Positions 37,388 to 48,812 of a stretch of 64,000 nt of DNA are shown piece after piece. The notes beneath the pieces are model-generated. The model was not told the origin of the DNA. It ran no database searches and was given only the letters and a program-made list of their open reading frames with translations. The stretch is from Hordeum vulgare subsp. vulgare (Eukaryota; Streptophyta; Magnoliopsida; Poales; Poaceae), in NCBI RefSeq assembly GCF_904849725.1, contig NC_058518.1, positions 509,999,225 to 510,063,224 on the forward strand, read 5' to 3'. A program made the position numbers and the translations under genes. How positions within the stretch are numbered: the stretch's first letter is position 1; each line of letters starts with the position of its first letter.

Positions 37388-40300
37388 GTGGCATCATGAG
37401 CTAGGTTCATGCGTAGATGTCTTCTCGAGTAGAACACAAAAGTTTTTGTGGGCGGTGATGTGCGTTTTGCTGCCCTCCTTAGTCTTTTCTTGATTCCGCG
37501 GTATTGTTGGATCGAAGCGGCTCGGACCGACATTACTCGTACGCTTACGAGAGACTGGTTTCATCGCTACGAGTAACTCCGTTGCTGAAAGATGACTGGC
37601 GGGTGTCAGTTTCTCCAACTTTAGTTGAATCGGAATTGACCGAGGAGGTCCTTGGATGAGGTTAAATAGCAACTCATATATCTCCGTTGTGGTGTTTGCG
37701 TAAGTAAGATGCGATCCTACTAGATACCCATGGTCACCACGTAAAACATGCAACAACAAAATTAGAGGACGTCTAACTTGTTTTTGCAGGGTATGCTTGT
37801 GATGTGATATGGCCAACGATGTGATGTGATATATTGGATGTATGAGATGATCATGTTGTAATAGATAATATCGACTTGCACGTCGATGGTACGGCAGCCG
37901 GCAGGAGCCAAAGGGTTGTCTTTATAACTAATGTTTGTGCTTGCAGATGCGTTTACTATTTTGCTTGGATGTAGCTTTAGTAGTAATAGCATGAGTAGCA
38001 CGACAACCCCGATGGCGACACGTTGATGGAGATCATGGTGTGGTGCCGGTGACAAGAAGATCGTGCCGGTGCTTTGGTGATGGAGATCAAGAAGCACATG
38101 ATGATGGCCATATCATGTCACTTATGAATTGCATGTGATGTTAATCCTTTTATGCACCTTATCTTGCTTAGAACGACGGTAGCATTATGAGGTGATCTCT
38201 CACTAAAATTTCAAGACGAAATTGTGTTCTCCCCGACTGTGCACCGTTGCGACAGTTCTTCGTTTCGAGACACCACGTGATGATCGGGTGTGGTAGACTC
38301 AACGTTCACATACAACGGGTGCAAAACAGTTGCACACGCGGAACACTCGGGTTAAGCTTGACGAGCCTAGCATGTGCAGACATGGCCTCGGAACACATGA
38401 GACCGAAAGGTCGAGCATGAATCGTATAGTTGATATGATTAGCATAGAGATGCTTACCACTAAAACTATTCTCGACTCACGTGATGATCGGACTTGAGAT
38501 AGTGGATTTGGATCATGTACCACTCAAATGACTAGAGAGATGTACTTTTTGAGTGGGAGTTCTTAAGTAATATGATTAATTGAACTAATTGTCATGAACA
38601 TAGTCTAATGGTTTTGCGAATTACGATGTTTCTTGCGCTATAGCTCTACTGTTTTTATATGTTCCTAGAGAAAATTTAGCTGAAAGTAGATAGTAGCAAA
38701 CTTTGCAGACTGAGTCTGTAAAACCGAGGATTGTCCTCGTTGCTGCGCAGAAGGCTTATGTCCTTAATGCACCACTCGGTGTGCTGCACCTCGAGCGTCG
38801 TCTGTGGATGCTGTGAACATCCGACATACACGTTTTTTATGACTACACGATAGTTCAGTGCAAAATACTTAATGGCTTAGAAGCAAGGCGCCGAAGACGT
38901 TTTGAAATGTTACGGAACATAAGTGATGTTCTAAAGAGATGAAATTGTGATTTCATGCTTGTGCCCTTGTTAAGAGGTACGAGACCTCCGACAAGATTCT
39001 TTGTCCACAAAGTAAAGGAGAAAAGCTCAATCGTTGAGCGTGTGCTCAGATTGTCTGAGTACGACAATCGCTTGAATCAAGTGGGAGTTAATCTTCCAAA
39101 TGAGATAGTGATAGTTCTCCAAAGACACTGCCACCAAGCTGTGAGAGCTTCGTGATGAACTATAACATATCAAGGATAGATACAATGATCCTTGAGCGAT
39201 TCGCGATGTTTGACACTGCGAAAGTAGAAATCAAGAAGGAGCATCAATAGTTGATGGTTTGTAAAACCACTAAGTTTCAAGAAAGGCAAGGGCTAGAAGG
39301 GATACTTCGTGAAACGAAAAAAACAGTTGATGCACTAAATGAAGAGACCCAATATTAAACCCAAACCCGAGTCTAAGTGCTTCTGTAATGAGGGGAACAG
39401 TCATTGAGGCGGAGCAACTCTAGATACTTGGTAGATAAGAAGGTTGGCAAAAGTCGAAAGAAGTATATTTGATATACATGATGTTGATGTGTACTTTACT
39501 ATTACTCCTAGTAGCATGAGGGTATTGGATACCGGTTCGGTTGCTAAGTGATTAGTAACACGAAATGATAGCTACGGCATAAACGGAGACTAGCTAAAGG
39601 CGAGGTGACGATACGTGTTGGAAGTGTTTCCAAGATTGATATGATCAAAACGTCGCACGCTCCCTCTACCATCGGGATTGGTGTTAAACCTAAATAATTG
39701 TTATTTGATGCTTGCGTAAAGCATGAACATGAATGGATCGTGTTTATTGCAATACGATTATTCATTTAAAGAGAATAATGGTTACTCTATTTGCTTGAAT
39801 AATCACCTTCAATGGTTTATTGAATCTCGATCGTAGTGTTACACATGTTCATGATATTGGTGCCAAAAGATACGAGGTAATGATAATAGTACCACTTACT
39901 TGTGGCACTGCCGCTTGAGTCATGTTGGTATAAATTGCATGAAGAGGCTCCATGCCGATGGATCTTTATACTCACTTGATTTTGAATCACTAGTGACATG
40001 CAAATCATACCACATGAGCAAGGCCTTGTTTTCATTGAGATGAAACAAGATAGTAACTTGTTGGAAGTGATACATTTTGATGTATGCAGTCCAATGGGTG
40101 CTGAGGCACGCAGTGGATATCATTATGTTCTTACATCAATGACGATTTGAGTAGATACAAGAGTATTTACTTAATGAATCACAAGTCTGAAATATTGAAA
40201 AGTTCAATTCTGTTTCGGAGTGAAGTTCGTCGTAACAAGAGGATAAACGGTCTACGATATGATCATAGAAATGAATATCTGAGTTGCGAGTTTTGGTACG

Positions 40301-42357
40301 CAGTTAAGACAATGTGGAAATTGTTACGCAGTTCATGCCACCTGGAACATCATAGTGTGATGATGTGCCTGAACGTCATAGCCACGCACTATTTGGTATG
40401 GTGCATGCTATGATGTCTCTTATCGAATTACCACTATCGTTTATGGGTTATGCATTAGAGACAACCGCATTCACTTTAAATAGGACACCACGTATTTCCG
40501 TAGAGATGACACAGTATAGACTGATGTTTAGAGAAATCTAAACTGTCGTTTCTTGAAAGTTTGGGGCTTCGACACTTATGTGAAAAAAATTCAGTCTGAT
40601 AAGCTCGAACCCAAAGCGAATAAATGCATCTTCATAGGATATCCAAAACAGTTGGGTACATCTCCTATCTCAGATCCGAAAGCAAAAGTGTTTGTTTCTA
40701 GAAATGGATCCTTTCTCGAGGAAAGGTTTCTCTCGAAAGAATGAGTGGGAGGGTGGTAGAACTTGATGAGGTTATTGAACCATCACTTCAACCAGTGTGT
40801 AGCAGGGCGCAGGAAGTTGTTCCTGTGGCGCCTACACCAATTGAAGTGAAAGCTGATGATGGTGATCATTGAGCATCGGATCAAGTTACTACAAGCCTCG
40901 TAGGTTGACAAGGTCGCGTACTACTACAGAGTGGTACGGTAACCCTGTCTTGGAGGTCATGTTGTTGGACAACAATGAACCTACGAGTTATGGAGAAGCA
41001 ATGGTGGGCCCGTATTCCGACAAATGGCTGGAGGCCATGAAATTCGAGAGAGAATCCATGTGTGAGAACGAAGTGTAGACTTTGGAAGAACTACTTGATG
41101 GTCGTAGGACTATTAAGTAAAGATGGATCTTTGACAGGAAGACAGACGATGATGGTGACAAGTCACTATTAAGAAAAGCTCGACTTGTCGCAAAGATGTT
41201 TTCCGACAAGTTCAAAGAGTTGAGTATGATGAGACTTTCTCACTCATAGCGATGCTAAAGGTCTGTTGGAATTATGTTAGCAGTTGTTGCATTATTTATG
41301 AAATATTGCACATAGGATGTCAAAACATTGTTTTCCTTCATGGAAAGGTTGTATGTGATACAACCGGAAAGTTTTGTCGATCCTAAGGATGCTAACAAGT
41401 ATGCAAGCTCCGGCGATCCTTTATGGACTGGTGCAAGCATCTCGAAATTGGAATACACGCTTTGATGAGATGATCAAACTTTTGGGTTCGTACAAGGTTT
41501 ATGAGAAACTTGTATTTCCAAAGAAGTGAGTGGGAGCACTACAGTATTTTATGGTAAAGTATATGTGGTTGACATATTGTTGATCAGAAGTAATGTAGAA
41601 TTTCTGTGAAGCATAAAAGGTTGCTTGAAAGGAGTTCTTCAAAGGAAGACCTGGGTAGAGCTACTTAAACATTGAGCATCAAGATCTATGGAGATAGATC
41701 AAAATGCTAAACATAACTTTCAAATGAAATGCATGCCTTGACAAGTTTTTGAAGGAGTTCGAAATAGATCAGCAAAGAAAGAGTTCTTGGCTGCGTTGTA
41801 AGGTGTGAATATGAGTAAGACTCAAAAGTCCGACCACGGCAGAAGAAAGAGAAAGGACGAAGGTCGTCCCCTATGCCTTAGCCATAGACTCTACTGTATG
41901 CCATGCTGTGTACCGCACCTGATGTGTGCCTTGCCACTAGTCTGTTAAGAGGTACAGAGAGTGATCCAGGATTGAATCACTGAACAACGGTCAAAGTTAT
42001 CCTCAGTAACTAATAGACTAAGGAATTTTTCTCGATTATGGAGGTGGTTGAAGAGTTCGTCGTAAAGGGTTACGTTGATGCAAGCTTTGACACTAATCCG
42101 AATAACTATGAGTAGTGAAACGGATTTGTATAGTAGAGTAGATGTTTGGAGTATTTCCGAATAGCACATAGTAGAAGCATCTATAAGATGACATAAAGAT
42201 TTGTAAAGAACACACGGATCTGAAAGTTTCAGAACCGTTGACTAAAACCTCTCTCACGAGAAGACGTGATCAAACCCCAGAACTATATGGGTGTTGGATT
42301 CGTTGAAATCACATAGTGATGTGAACTAGATTATTGACTCTAGTGCAAGTGGGAGAC
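37388..42357 (+). pseudogene. Degenerate copia internal region (gag-pol)
   Basis: A primer-binding-like TGGCATCATGAGC follows LTR B at 37389 (canonical TGGTATCAGAGC). A gag fragment lies at about 38955-39155. Integrase (GWHHYV-like) and the KVWGFDTYVKK/KCIFIGYP block are at 40100-40700, reverse transcriptase at 40950-41460 and an RNase H YVDASF-like fragment at about 42070. No long frame survives. Confidence 0.8.
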
Positions 42358-44170
42358 TATTGGAAATATGCCCTAGAGGCAATAATAAATTAGTTATTAT
42401 TATATTTCTTAGTTCATGATAATCGTTTATTATCCATGCTATAATTGCATTGATTGGAAACACAGTGCATGTGTGGATACATAGACAAAACACTGTCCCT
42501 AGTAAGCCTCTAGTTGACTAGCTCGTTGATCGAAGATGGTCAAGGTTTCCTGACCATAGGCAAGTGTTGTCACTTGATAACGGGATCACATTATTAGGAG
42601 AATCATGTGATGGACTAGACCCAAACTAATAGACGTAGCATGTTGATCGTGTCATTTTGTTGCTACTGTTTTCTGCGTATCAAGTATTTGTTCCTATGAC
42701 CATGAGATCATATAACTCACTAACACCGGAGGAATACTTTGTGTGTATCAAACGTCGCAACGTAACTGGGTGACTATAAAGATGCTCTACAGGTATCTCC
42801 GAAGGTGTTCGTTGAGTTAGTATGGATCAAGACTGGGATTTGTCACTCCGTGTGACGGAGAGGTATCTCGGGGCCCACTCGGTAATACAACATCACACAC
42901 AAGCCTTGCAAGCAATGTGACTCAGTGTAAGTTGCGGGATCTTGTATTACGGAATGAGTAAAGAGACTTGTCGGTAAACGAGATTGAAATAGGTATGCGG
43001 ATACTGACGATCGAATCTCAGGCAAGTAACATACTGAAGGACAAAGGGAATGACATACGGGATTATATGAATCCTTGACACTGAGGTTCAACCAATAAGA
43101 TCTTCGGAGAATATGTAGGATCCAATATGGGCATCCAGGTCCCGCTATTGGATATTGACCGAGGAGTCTCTCGGGTCATGTCTACATAGTTCTCGAACCC
43201 GCAGGGTCTGCACACTTAAGGTTCGACGTTGTTTTATGCGTATTTGAGTTATATGGTTGGTTACCGAATGTTGTTCGGAGTCCCGGATGAGATCACGGAC
43301 GTCACGAGGGTTTCCGGAATGGTCCGTAAACGAAGATTGATATATAGGATGACCTCATTTGGTTACCGGAAGGTTTTCGTACATTACCGGAAAAGTTTCG
43401 GGCTCATCGGTAGTGTACCGGGAGTGCCGGGAGGGGTGCCGGGGACCATCGGGAGGGGTGTCACGCCCCAAGGGGTCTCATGGGCTATGGGAAGAGATAA
43501 ACCAGCCCCTAGTGGGCTGGAATAAGTTCCCACTAAGGCCCATAAGGTTTGAGAAGGAAAAAACACAAGGTGGAAAGAGTTTCCAAGTGGGAAGGTGGAA
43601 TCCTACTCCAAGTGGGATTGGAGTAGGACTCCTCCACCTCCAATTTCGGCCAAACCTTTAGGTTTTGAGGCTGCCTCCTCCCCTCCCTCCCTCCTATATA
43701 TAGTGGGGTTTTAGGGCTGATTTGAGACAACTTTTTTGCCACGGCAGCCCGACCACATACCTCCACGATTTTATCTCTAGATCGCGTTTCTGCGGAGCTC
43801 GGGCGGAGCCCTGCTGAGACAAGATCATCACCAACCTCCGGAGCGCCGTCACGCTGCTGGAGAACTCATCTACCTCTCCGTCTCTCTTGCTGGATCAAGA
43901 AGGCCGAGATCATCGTCGAGCTGTACGTGTGCTGAACGCGGAGGTGTCGTCCGTTCGGCACTAGATCGTGGGACTGATCGCGGGATAGTTCGCGGGGCGG
44001 ATCGAGGGACGTGAGGACGTTCCACTACATCAACTGCGTTCACTAACGCTTCTGCTGTACGGTCTACAAGGGTACGTAGATCACACATCCCCTCTCGTAG
44101 ATGGACATCACCATGATAGGTCTTCGTGCGCGTAGGAAAATTTTTGTTTCCCATGCGACGTTCCCCATCA
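42358..44170 (+). repeat. LTR C (3' LTR, complete)
   Basis: 1813 bp from TATTGGAAATATG to TTCCCCATCA, followed at once by the target duplication AGGGC. It is nearly identical to LTR B by eye. Confidence 0.92.
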
Positions 44171-44420
44171 AGGGCATGATAAATAAAATAAAAAGCCACA
44201 GTCGGTCGTCTTAGTGACACCACAGAAAGGGCATAATAAATAAAATAACAAGTCATAGTCGGGTGTCTTAGCGAGACCACAGAAAGGGCATAATAAATAA
44301 ATAACAAGCCACAGTCGGGCGTCTTAGCGACACCACAGAAAGGGCATAATAAATAAAATAACAAGCCACAGTCGGGCGTCTTAGCGACACCACAAAAAGG
44401 GCATAATAAATAAATAACAA
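44171..44420. repeat. Minisatellite, right part (unit about 57-62 bp)
   Basis: Four to five units of AAGGGCATAATAAATAAA, ACAAGCCACAGTCGGGCGTCT and TAGCGACACCAC continue the array broken by the copia insertion. On the minus strand the units are open in one frame and give a repeated CPFCGVAKTPDCGL-like peptide. I take this as chance from a unit length close to a multiple of three. Confidence 0.88.
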
Positions 44421-45857
44421 GAAGTATCCAGGTGGTACAACCAACCTTCAGGATAACTCTTGCACCAATAAAATATTTGATCAGGTTCCATAGTTTATTT
44501 ATGATACTCCACAACCATGATTATCACCATTTCATATACTCCAAAGACCGACTCTAGGACCCACACTTGACTTGTCAAACAACGTCCTTGACCGGGGACA
44601 CGACTACTCAAATAGTTTTGACTCTGCAAAGGGTGTACTCTTTACCCATAGCCCGCGGTTTTCGATAGTCATTATGACTAATCCCGTGTACGACAATTTA
44701 GAAGCAGACACTCAGAATCAGCACACACCCATTTTTACCTCCGCGGAGCCCGACTTCACCCGGACTACGCTGCTAAGGCAAAACCATAAGACGGGGAGGC
44801 TCCGACCTCGACTAGCATGGGATAAAAAAAATTATACCTTGCGCTCATGGGGAGTTCCCTCCCTTCCAGTCCCACACCGGAAACACCCATTCCCTCTTAC
44901 CGGATGACTGGATTTAGTCCAGGGCCATGGATACCTTCATACCGGCCACTAGGTCTACAACTGACTATATTGAATCCATTATCCAGGAAGCTGGGGTAGC
45001 ACGATATAGAAGTATGACACGGACAAGACTCGATCTAGGTCGATACTGGAGTTTAACCAAGTTTTACCAGAACCATTGTGCACATGTCATGACCAGGCCA
45101 TAACCTATTAGGTTCCGCGTGACTAGGCTATTATACGACCTTTCATAACTACCACTTGCCATCATCATATTTTATCATTGTTGAAATATGTATAACATGT
45201 ATGAAATATGCAAGGTGATGTGTATTAAATATGAGTTAGGTTAGCAAATAGCACATCAAGAGTTCAAACATGCTTGCCTGGTTCCACGTAGTCGGGATCA
45301 AGCTCGATGCAGTTGACGTCGGTGATCTCGATGTAGGAATCTACGGTATACATCAAATAATGGCATCAGTGGCACTCCCTAGCTACTAGCCTCAAAATAT
45401 TTTTAGAAAAATGTTAAAATAAACTAGGCATTACCAGGATCAATTTGCAAAAAGAAACACTGACAAATAAGTTATGGATCAAAAGTTTTAGCCAAAACAA
45501 TTTCAGGGACTAATCTGTAATAAGATTTATTTGAAACATGGGCTAGCTTGAGATATATCAAAGCGCCCGAGGGGAAAGGCGTTTCCCCGAAAGGAAAACA
45601 GCTTCTGGCCGAATACATTTTCTACGTAACGCTCCAGAGGGAGAGGGACACACTAACAAGGGGGGGGGGTCCCCGTGTCAGGTTCGAAGGCCTCACCGGC
45701 GCCAGAAGCATCCGGTGATTGCCGACGACGATAGGAGGGAGGAGAGAGCCAGCTGAGGGTGCGACAACACTCACCGTTGACTCGCCCGTCTGGTGGTGGA
45801 GGGTTGGGTTGGAGATGAAGCCCCACGTGACGGCAGCAAGGCTTCGGCGGACGGCAG
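44421..45857. other. Probable LTR-derived non-coding sequence
   Basis: No gene is supported. The 44540-44910 part resembles LTR sequence of Triticeae elements. A G10 run lies at about 45660-45669. About 45700-45855 is GC-rich without domains. Confidence 0.4.
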
Positions 45858-46318
45858 TGATACTTCTCCAACGTATCTATAATTTTTTATGGTTCCATGC
45901 TATTATCTTGTCAAACTTTGGATGTTTTGTATGCCTTTTATATCTTTTTTTGACTAACTTATTAACTCAGTGTCAAGTGCCAGTTTCTGTTTTTTCCGTG
46001 TTTTTGACCCTTTTCAGAGGAGAATATTAAACGAAGTCCAAACGGAATAAAACCTCCGAAAAGATTTTTTTCCGGAACAGAAGATACGCAGGGGGGGGTG
46101 AGAACCAAGGCAGAGGCCACCAGGGGAGGCTACAAGCCCCCTAGGCGCAGCCAGGGGGGCGCCTAGCAGGCTTGTGGGCCCCCTGTGGCTCGTCTACCCT
46201 ACTTATTCTGCCTATAAATCCCCAAAATATCCAAAACCACGGGAGAGATCCACAAAAATACTTTTCCGCCGCCGCAAGCTCCTGTCTCCGCAAGATCCCA
46301 TCTGGGGCACGTTCTGGT
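45858..46318 (+). repeat. Truncated gypsy-type LTR fragment
   Basis: It begins TGATACTTCTCCAACGTATC, close to the TGATACGTCTCCAACGTATC LTR start that I associate with common Triticeae Ty3-gypsy elements. It continues with CTATAATTTTTTATGGTTCC, AAACGAAGTCCAAACGGAAT and GATCCCATCTGGGGC phrases in the expected order. It breaks off at about 46318. No internal domain follows. Confidence 0.6.
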
Positions 46319-46660
46319 AATTTAAAAAAGACTCATGAACATTTTTGAATTTAATGAACTTTTTTTCAGTGTAAAAAATTTAATTTCGAAAAATGTTCAC
46401 TGATTTGAAAAATTGTCCGAATTAAAAAGAATCATATTCCCTGATTTCAGCAAATGGTTGTTAATTTGGAAATAAAAATAAAAATACTAACCTGAAAAAA
46501 ATAAGGAAAATGAGAAAATAAAAGTAAAAGTAAAATTAAAATAAAAAGGGAAATAAAATGAAGTAAAATAAAGAAAACACAAGAAAAGAACAAAAATAAG
46601 TTTCTAGAATCTTCCCAAACTGGAAACGGCTAGCTGGACCGGGCCAAACATATGCAACAT
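46319..46660. repeat. AT-rich low-complexity stretch
   Basis: TGAACATTTTTGAAT-like phrases are followed by A-rich purine sequence (AAAATAAAAG). Similar AT-rich tracts recur at 47590-48260 and 49190-49700. Confidence 0.6.
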
Positions 46661-46661
46661 C

Positions 46662-47215
46662 TAATTATAGGCCGATGCTCTGCGCCAGAGCGTCGGCCGA
46701 AAGGCCGGCCGCGCGTGGGCCGCACGATCTGTCAATCGTCGCGCGTCCGTACTATTAGATCTATCAATACAATATTTTTTTTCTTCGATGTAGCAAATTT
46801 CGGCGCGATGCAGCAATTTTTATCAACGGTTGCAACAAAAAAATAAATGTAGCAAAAAAATATCTACATGATCGTAACAAAAAAACGAAGCTGATGATGC
46901 ATGGTACCAAAGTCAAACGCCGGTTGTAGCAAAATCTACGTGAACGTGTATGCAACTTTTTTAGTGAACGGTTGCAGCCAAAAATGATGCCGGTTCTATC
47001 AAAAATTAAAACAGTTGTAGCAAAAGTCAAACGCCGGTTGTTGCAAAAATTCAACGAACTCGAGTTGCAAACAAACGTAGATGTAGTTTTTAAAATAGAC
47101 AGATTGTAGCAAAATGAAAAATGTTTATATCAAATTTACACATGGTTGCAGTAAATCTAACAGAAAAATGTTGCATGCACCTCATCAGCAAAGCGAACGG
47201 CTCACGCGAGACCGG
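46662..47215. repeat. TGTAGCAAAA repeat, copy 1
   Basis: It shares an ordered series of phrases with 48267-48810: CGGCCGCGCG, GATGCAGCAA, TCAACGGTT, CGAAGCTGATGATGC, TGAACGTGTATGCAACTTTTTTAGTGAACGGTTGCAGC (split here for brevity), ATGATGCCGGTT and AAAAATGTTGCA. The family is unknown. Confidence 0.7.
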
Positions 47216-47261
47216 TCGAACAATTCGGCTGGCGGGCCGGATGGAACCGTTTCCGCTAATT

Positions 47262-47340
47262 ATATGTAGCTGAACCAGCGATCCCTTCCTTGCGAAGGCT
47301 ACACTCTAATCATTAGGCTATCGTCTCAATCCTGTAAACG
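47262..47340 (-). repeat. tRNA-like sequence (possible SINE head or tRNA relic)
   Basis: The complement contains GATAGCCTAATGATTAGAG (A-box-like) and, about 35 bases later, GCTGGTTCAGC (B-box-like). I could not fold a full cloverleaf with certainty. Confidence 0.35.
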
Positions 47341-47480
47341 TACTTCACCTTTTTCTTTTGTTAAGTTTTTCAGCTTGTCTTGTTTTTTATCCTTTTTTTA
47401 TTCATACCTTTTGTTTTCTTTAATGTGCCAGTTTCTTTCAAGTCTGGTGAACCTTTTTCAATAATGATGAACAGTTTATA

Positions 47481-47592
47481 CTCCCTCCGTCCGAAAATAC
47501 TTGTCTTAGAAATAGATGTATCTAGACTTATTTTAGTTATACATACATCCATTTTATATATTTTTAGGACAAGTATTTCCGGACGGAGGTAG
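47481..47592. mobile_element. Stowaway-type MITE, second family
   Basis: CTCCCTCCGTCCGAAAATAC and the inverted GTATTTCCGGACGGAGGTAG bound a 112-bp element, with TA on both sides (47479-47480 and 47593-47594). Its interior differs from the 7864-type copies. Confidence 0.92.
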
Positions 47593-47594
47593 TA

Positions 47595-48266
47595 TTATTT
47601 AAAAAAAACTATGAGCTTTTAAAATAAAATTGATGAACGTTTTTCAAAATTTCATGAACCTTTTTTCAAAATTGGTGAACATTTTTTAAGTTTCATAAAC
47701 TATTTTTAAAATTAAATGAAATTCTTTAAATTTGATGATGTTTTTCAGATATGATGATTTTTTTAAATGATGATTTTTTCAAAAACAAAATTGATGAAAC
47801 TGTTAAAGATTCAAAGATTGTTTTTTCCAATTTTATGATTTAAAAAATGTTCAAATCCTTTCGGAAAAAATCACCTTTCTGTGAAATGTATGTCCAAGAA
47901 ATATCATGGCTACGTTTTGAACATTTCACGCTGAAATCATTCGCTAGCTCCTTGTAGCTGGAGTGGTAAGTCATTGTGCACTGTAACTAATCGTGTGAGC
48001 TCGAATCCTGTGGAGGAAAAAAATTGGAATATTTTTGGGCTACAAGTTTATGTACAACTTTTAAGTTTGTGAATGTTCTTCCAAGTAAATGGAATAATTC
48101 AAGCAATTTGGTGATATTATTTCCAAATTTCTGTATATTTTCTTAATTTTCTTGAACATTTTTTAAATTCTTGTATATTTCTTAAACCCATAATGTTTAA
48201 AATCTGTTAACACTTTTTTGAAATTTATGATCATTTTTAAAATTGATGACCATTCTAGTTTACATC
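47595..48266. repeat. AT-rich tract, with a tRNA-like segment at 47945-48018
   Basis: TTGATGAACATTTTT-type phrases dominate. At 47945-48018, TAGCTGGAGTGGTAAGTC and GAGCTCGAATCCTG resemble RNA polymerase III A and B boxes. No gene is supported. Confidence 0.45.
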
Positions 48267-48812
48267 TAGGGCAATGCTATGCGCCGGCCGCGCGCGGGCC
48301 GCTTGATCCGCCAGCTGTACACGGGCCGCATCGTTAGATCTCCATGCAGTAATTTTTCCTTGATACAACAAATTTCGACCACGATGCAACAATTTCGTCA
48401 ACGGTTTCAACAACAAAAAAAAGTTGTAGCCAAAAAAATATTTACGTGATCATAGCAAAAAATGAAGCTGATGATGCGTGGTAGCAAACAAAAAAAGGGT
48501 TGTAGCAAAAAAATCGGTGAACTCGGGTTGCAACTCTGACGAACGTGTATGCAACTTTTTTAGTGAACGGTTGCAGCAAAAATGATGCCGGTTGTAGCAA
48601 AAAATAACACGGTCATAGCAAAAGTCAAAACGACGGTTGTAGCAAAAATCCAACGAACTCGAGTTGCAACCAAGAATGGATGTAGCTTTTTGAATGAATA
48701 AAATGTAACAAAATGACAAACATTTCATTAAATTTATACATGATTGCAGCGAATCTGAACGGAAAAATGTTGCAAGGCTGTTTGCCAGCGCGCGGGGGCC
48801 GCGAGCGACCTT
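48267..48812. repeat. TGTAGCAAAA repeat, copy 2
   Basis: It matches copy 1 at 46662-47215 phrase for phrase, with many substitutions and small indels. Both copies lie in the same orientation. Confidence 0.7.

Larger units (their letters stand above)
32812..44170 (+). mobile_element. Compound three-LTR Ty1-copia element (BARE-1/WIS/Angela type)
   Basis: The order is LTR A (truncated, 32812-33654), partial pol (33655-35574), LTR B (35575-37387), full internal region (37388-42357) and LTR C (42358-44170). Only the outermost ends carry the 5-bp duplication AGGGC (32807-32811 and 44171-44175), so it is one insertion rather than several. The segment 33653-37387 is repeated almost identically at 40437-44170, offset by 6783-6784 bp. 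LTRs B and C are both 1813 bp, and each is preceded by the tract GCAAGTGGGAGAC. The internal region is full of stops. Confidence 0.9.
30735..45350 (-). mobile_element. Older LTR-retrotransposon-like region, minus strand, unclassified
   Basis: A roughly 57-bp phrase starting TATCACGACCGGTTTCCAAA occurs at 30735-30795 and again at 31900-31955. Just left of the second copy (about 31885-31898) is GGCTCTGATACCAA, the complement of a tRNA-Met primer binding site (TTGGTATCAGAGCC). This suggests a minus-strand LTR element whose 5' LTR starts at 31900 and runs right. The supposed LTR holds the minisatellite and is interrupted by the copia element 32812-44170. Flanking text at 44540-44900 (GACCGGGGACACGACTACTC) is a phrase I associate with Triticeae LTRs. 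The family and right edge are uncertain. Confidence 0.4.

Noticed and set aside
44171..44420. CRISPR-like regular repeats
   Set aside because: The units are tandem without unique spacers, in a plant nuclear context; this is a minisatellite.
43870..44514. 214-codon minus-strand frame with a repeating CPFCGVAKTPDCGL-like peptide
   Set aside because: It joins LTR antisense with a minisatellite. The repeating peptide reflects the unit length, not a gene.
47262..48018. Functional tRNA genes
   Set aside because: A- and B-box-like stretches are visible but no complete cloverleaf could be drawn, so they are listed only as tRNA-like.
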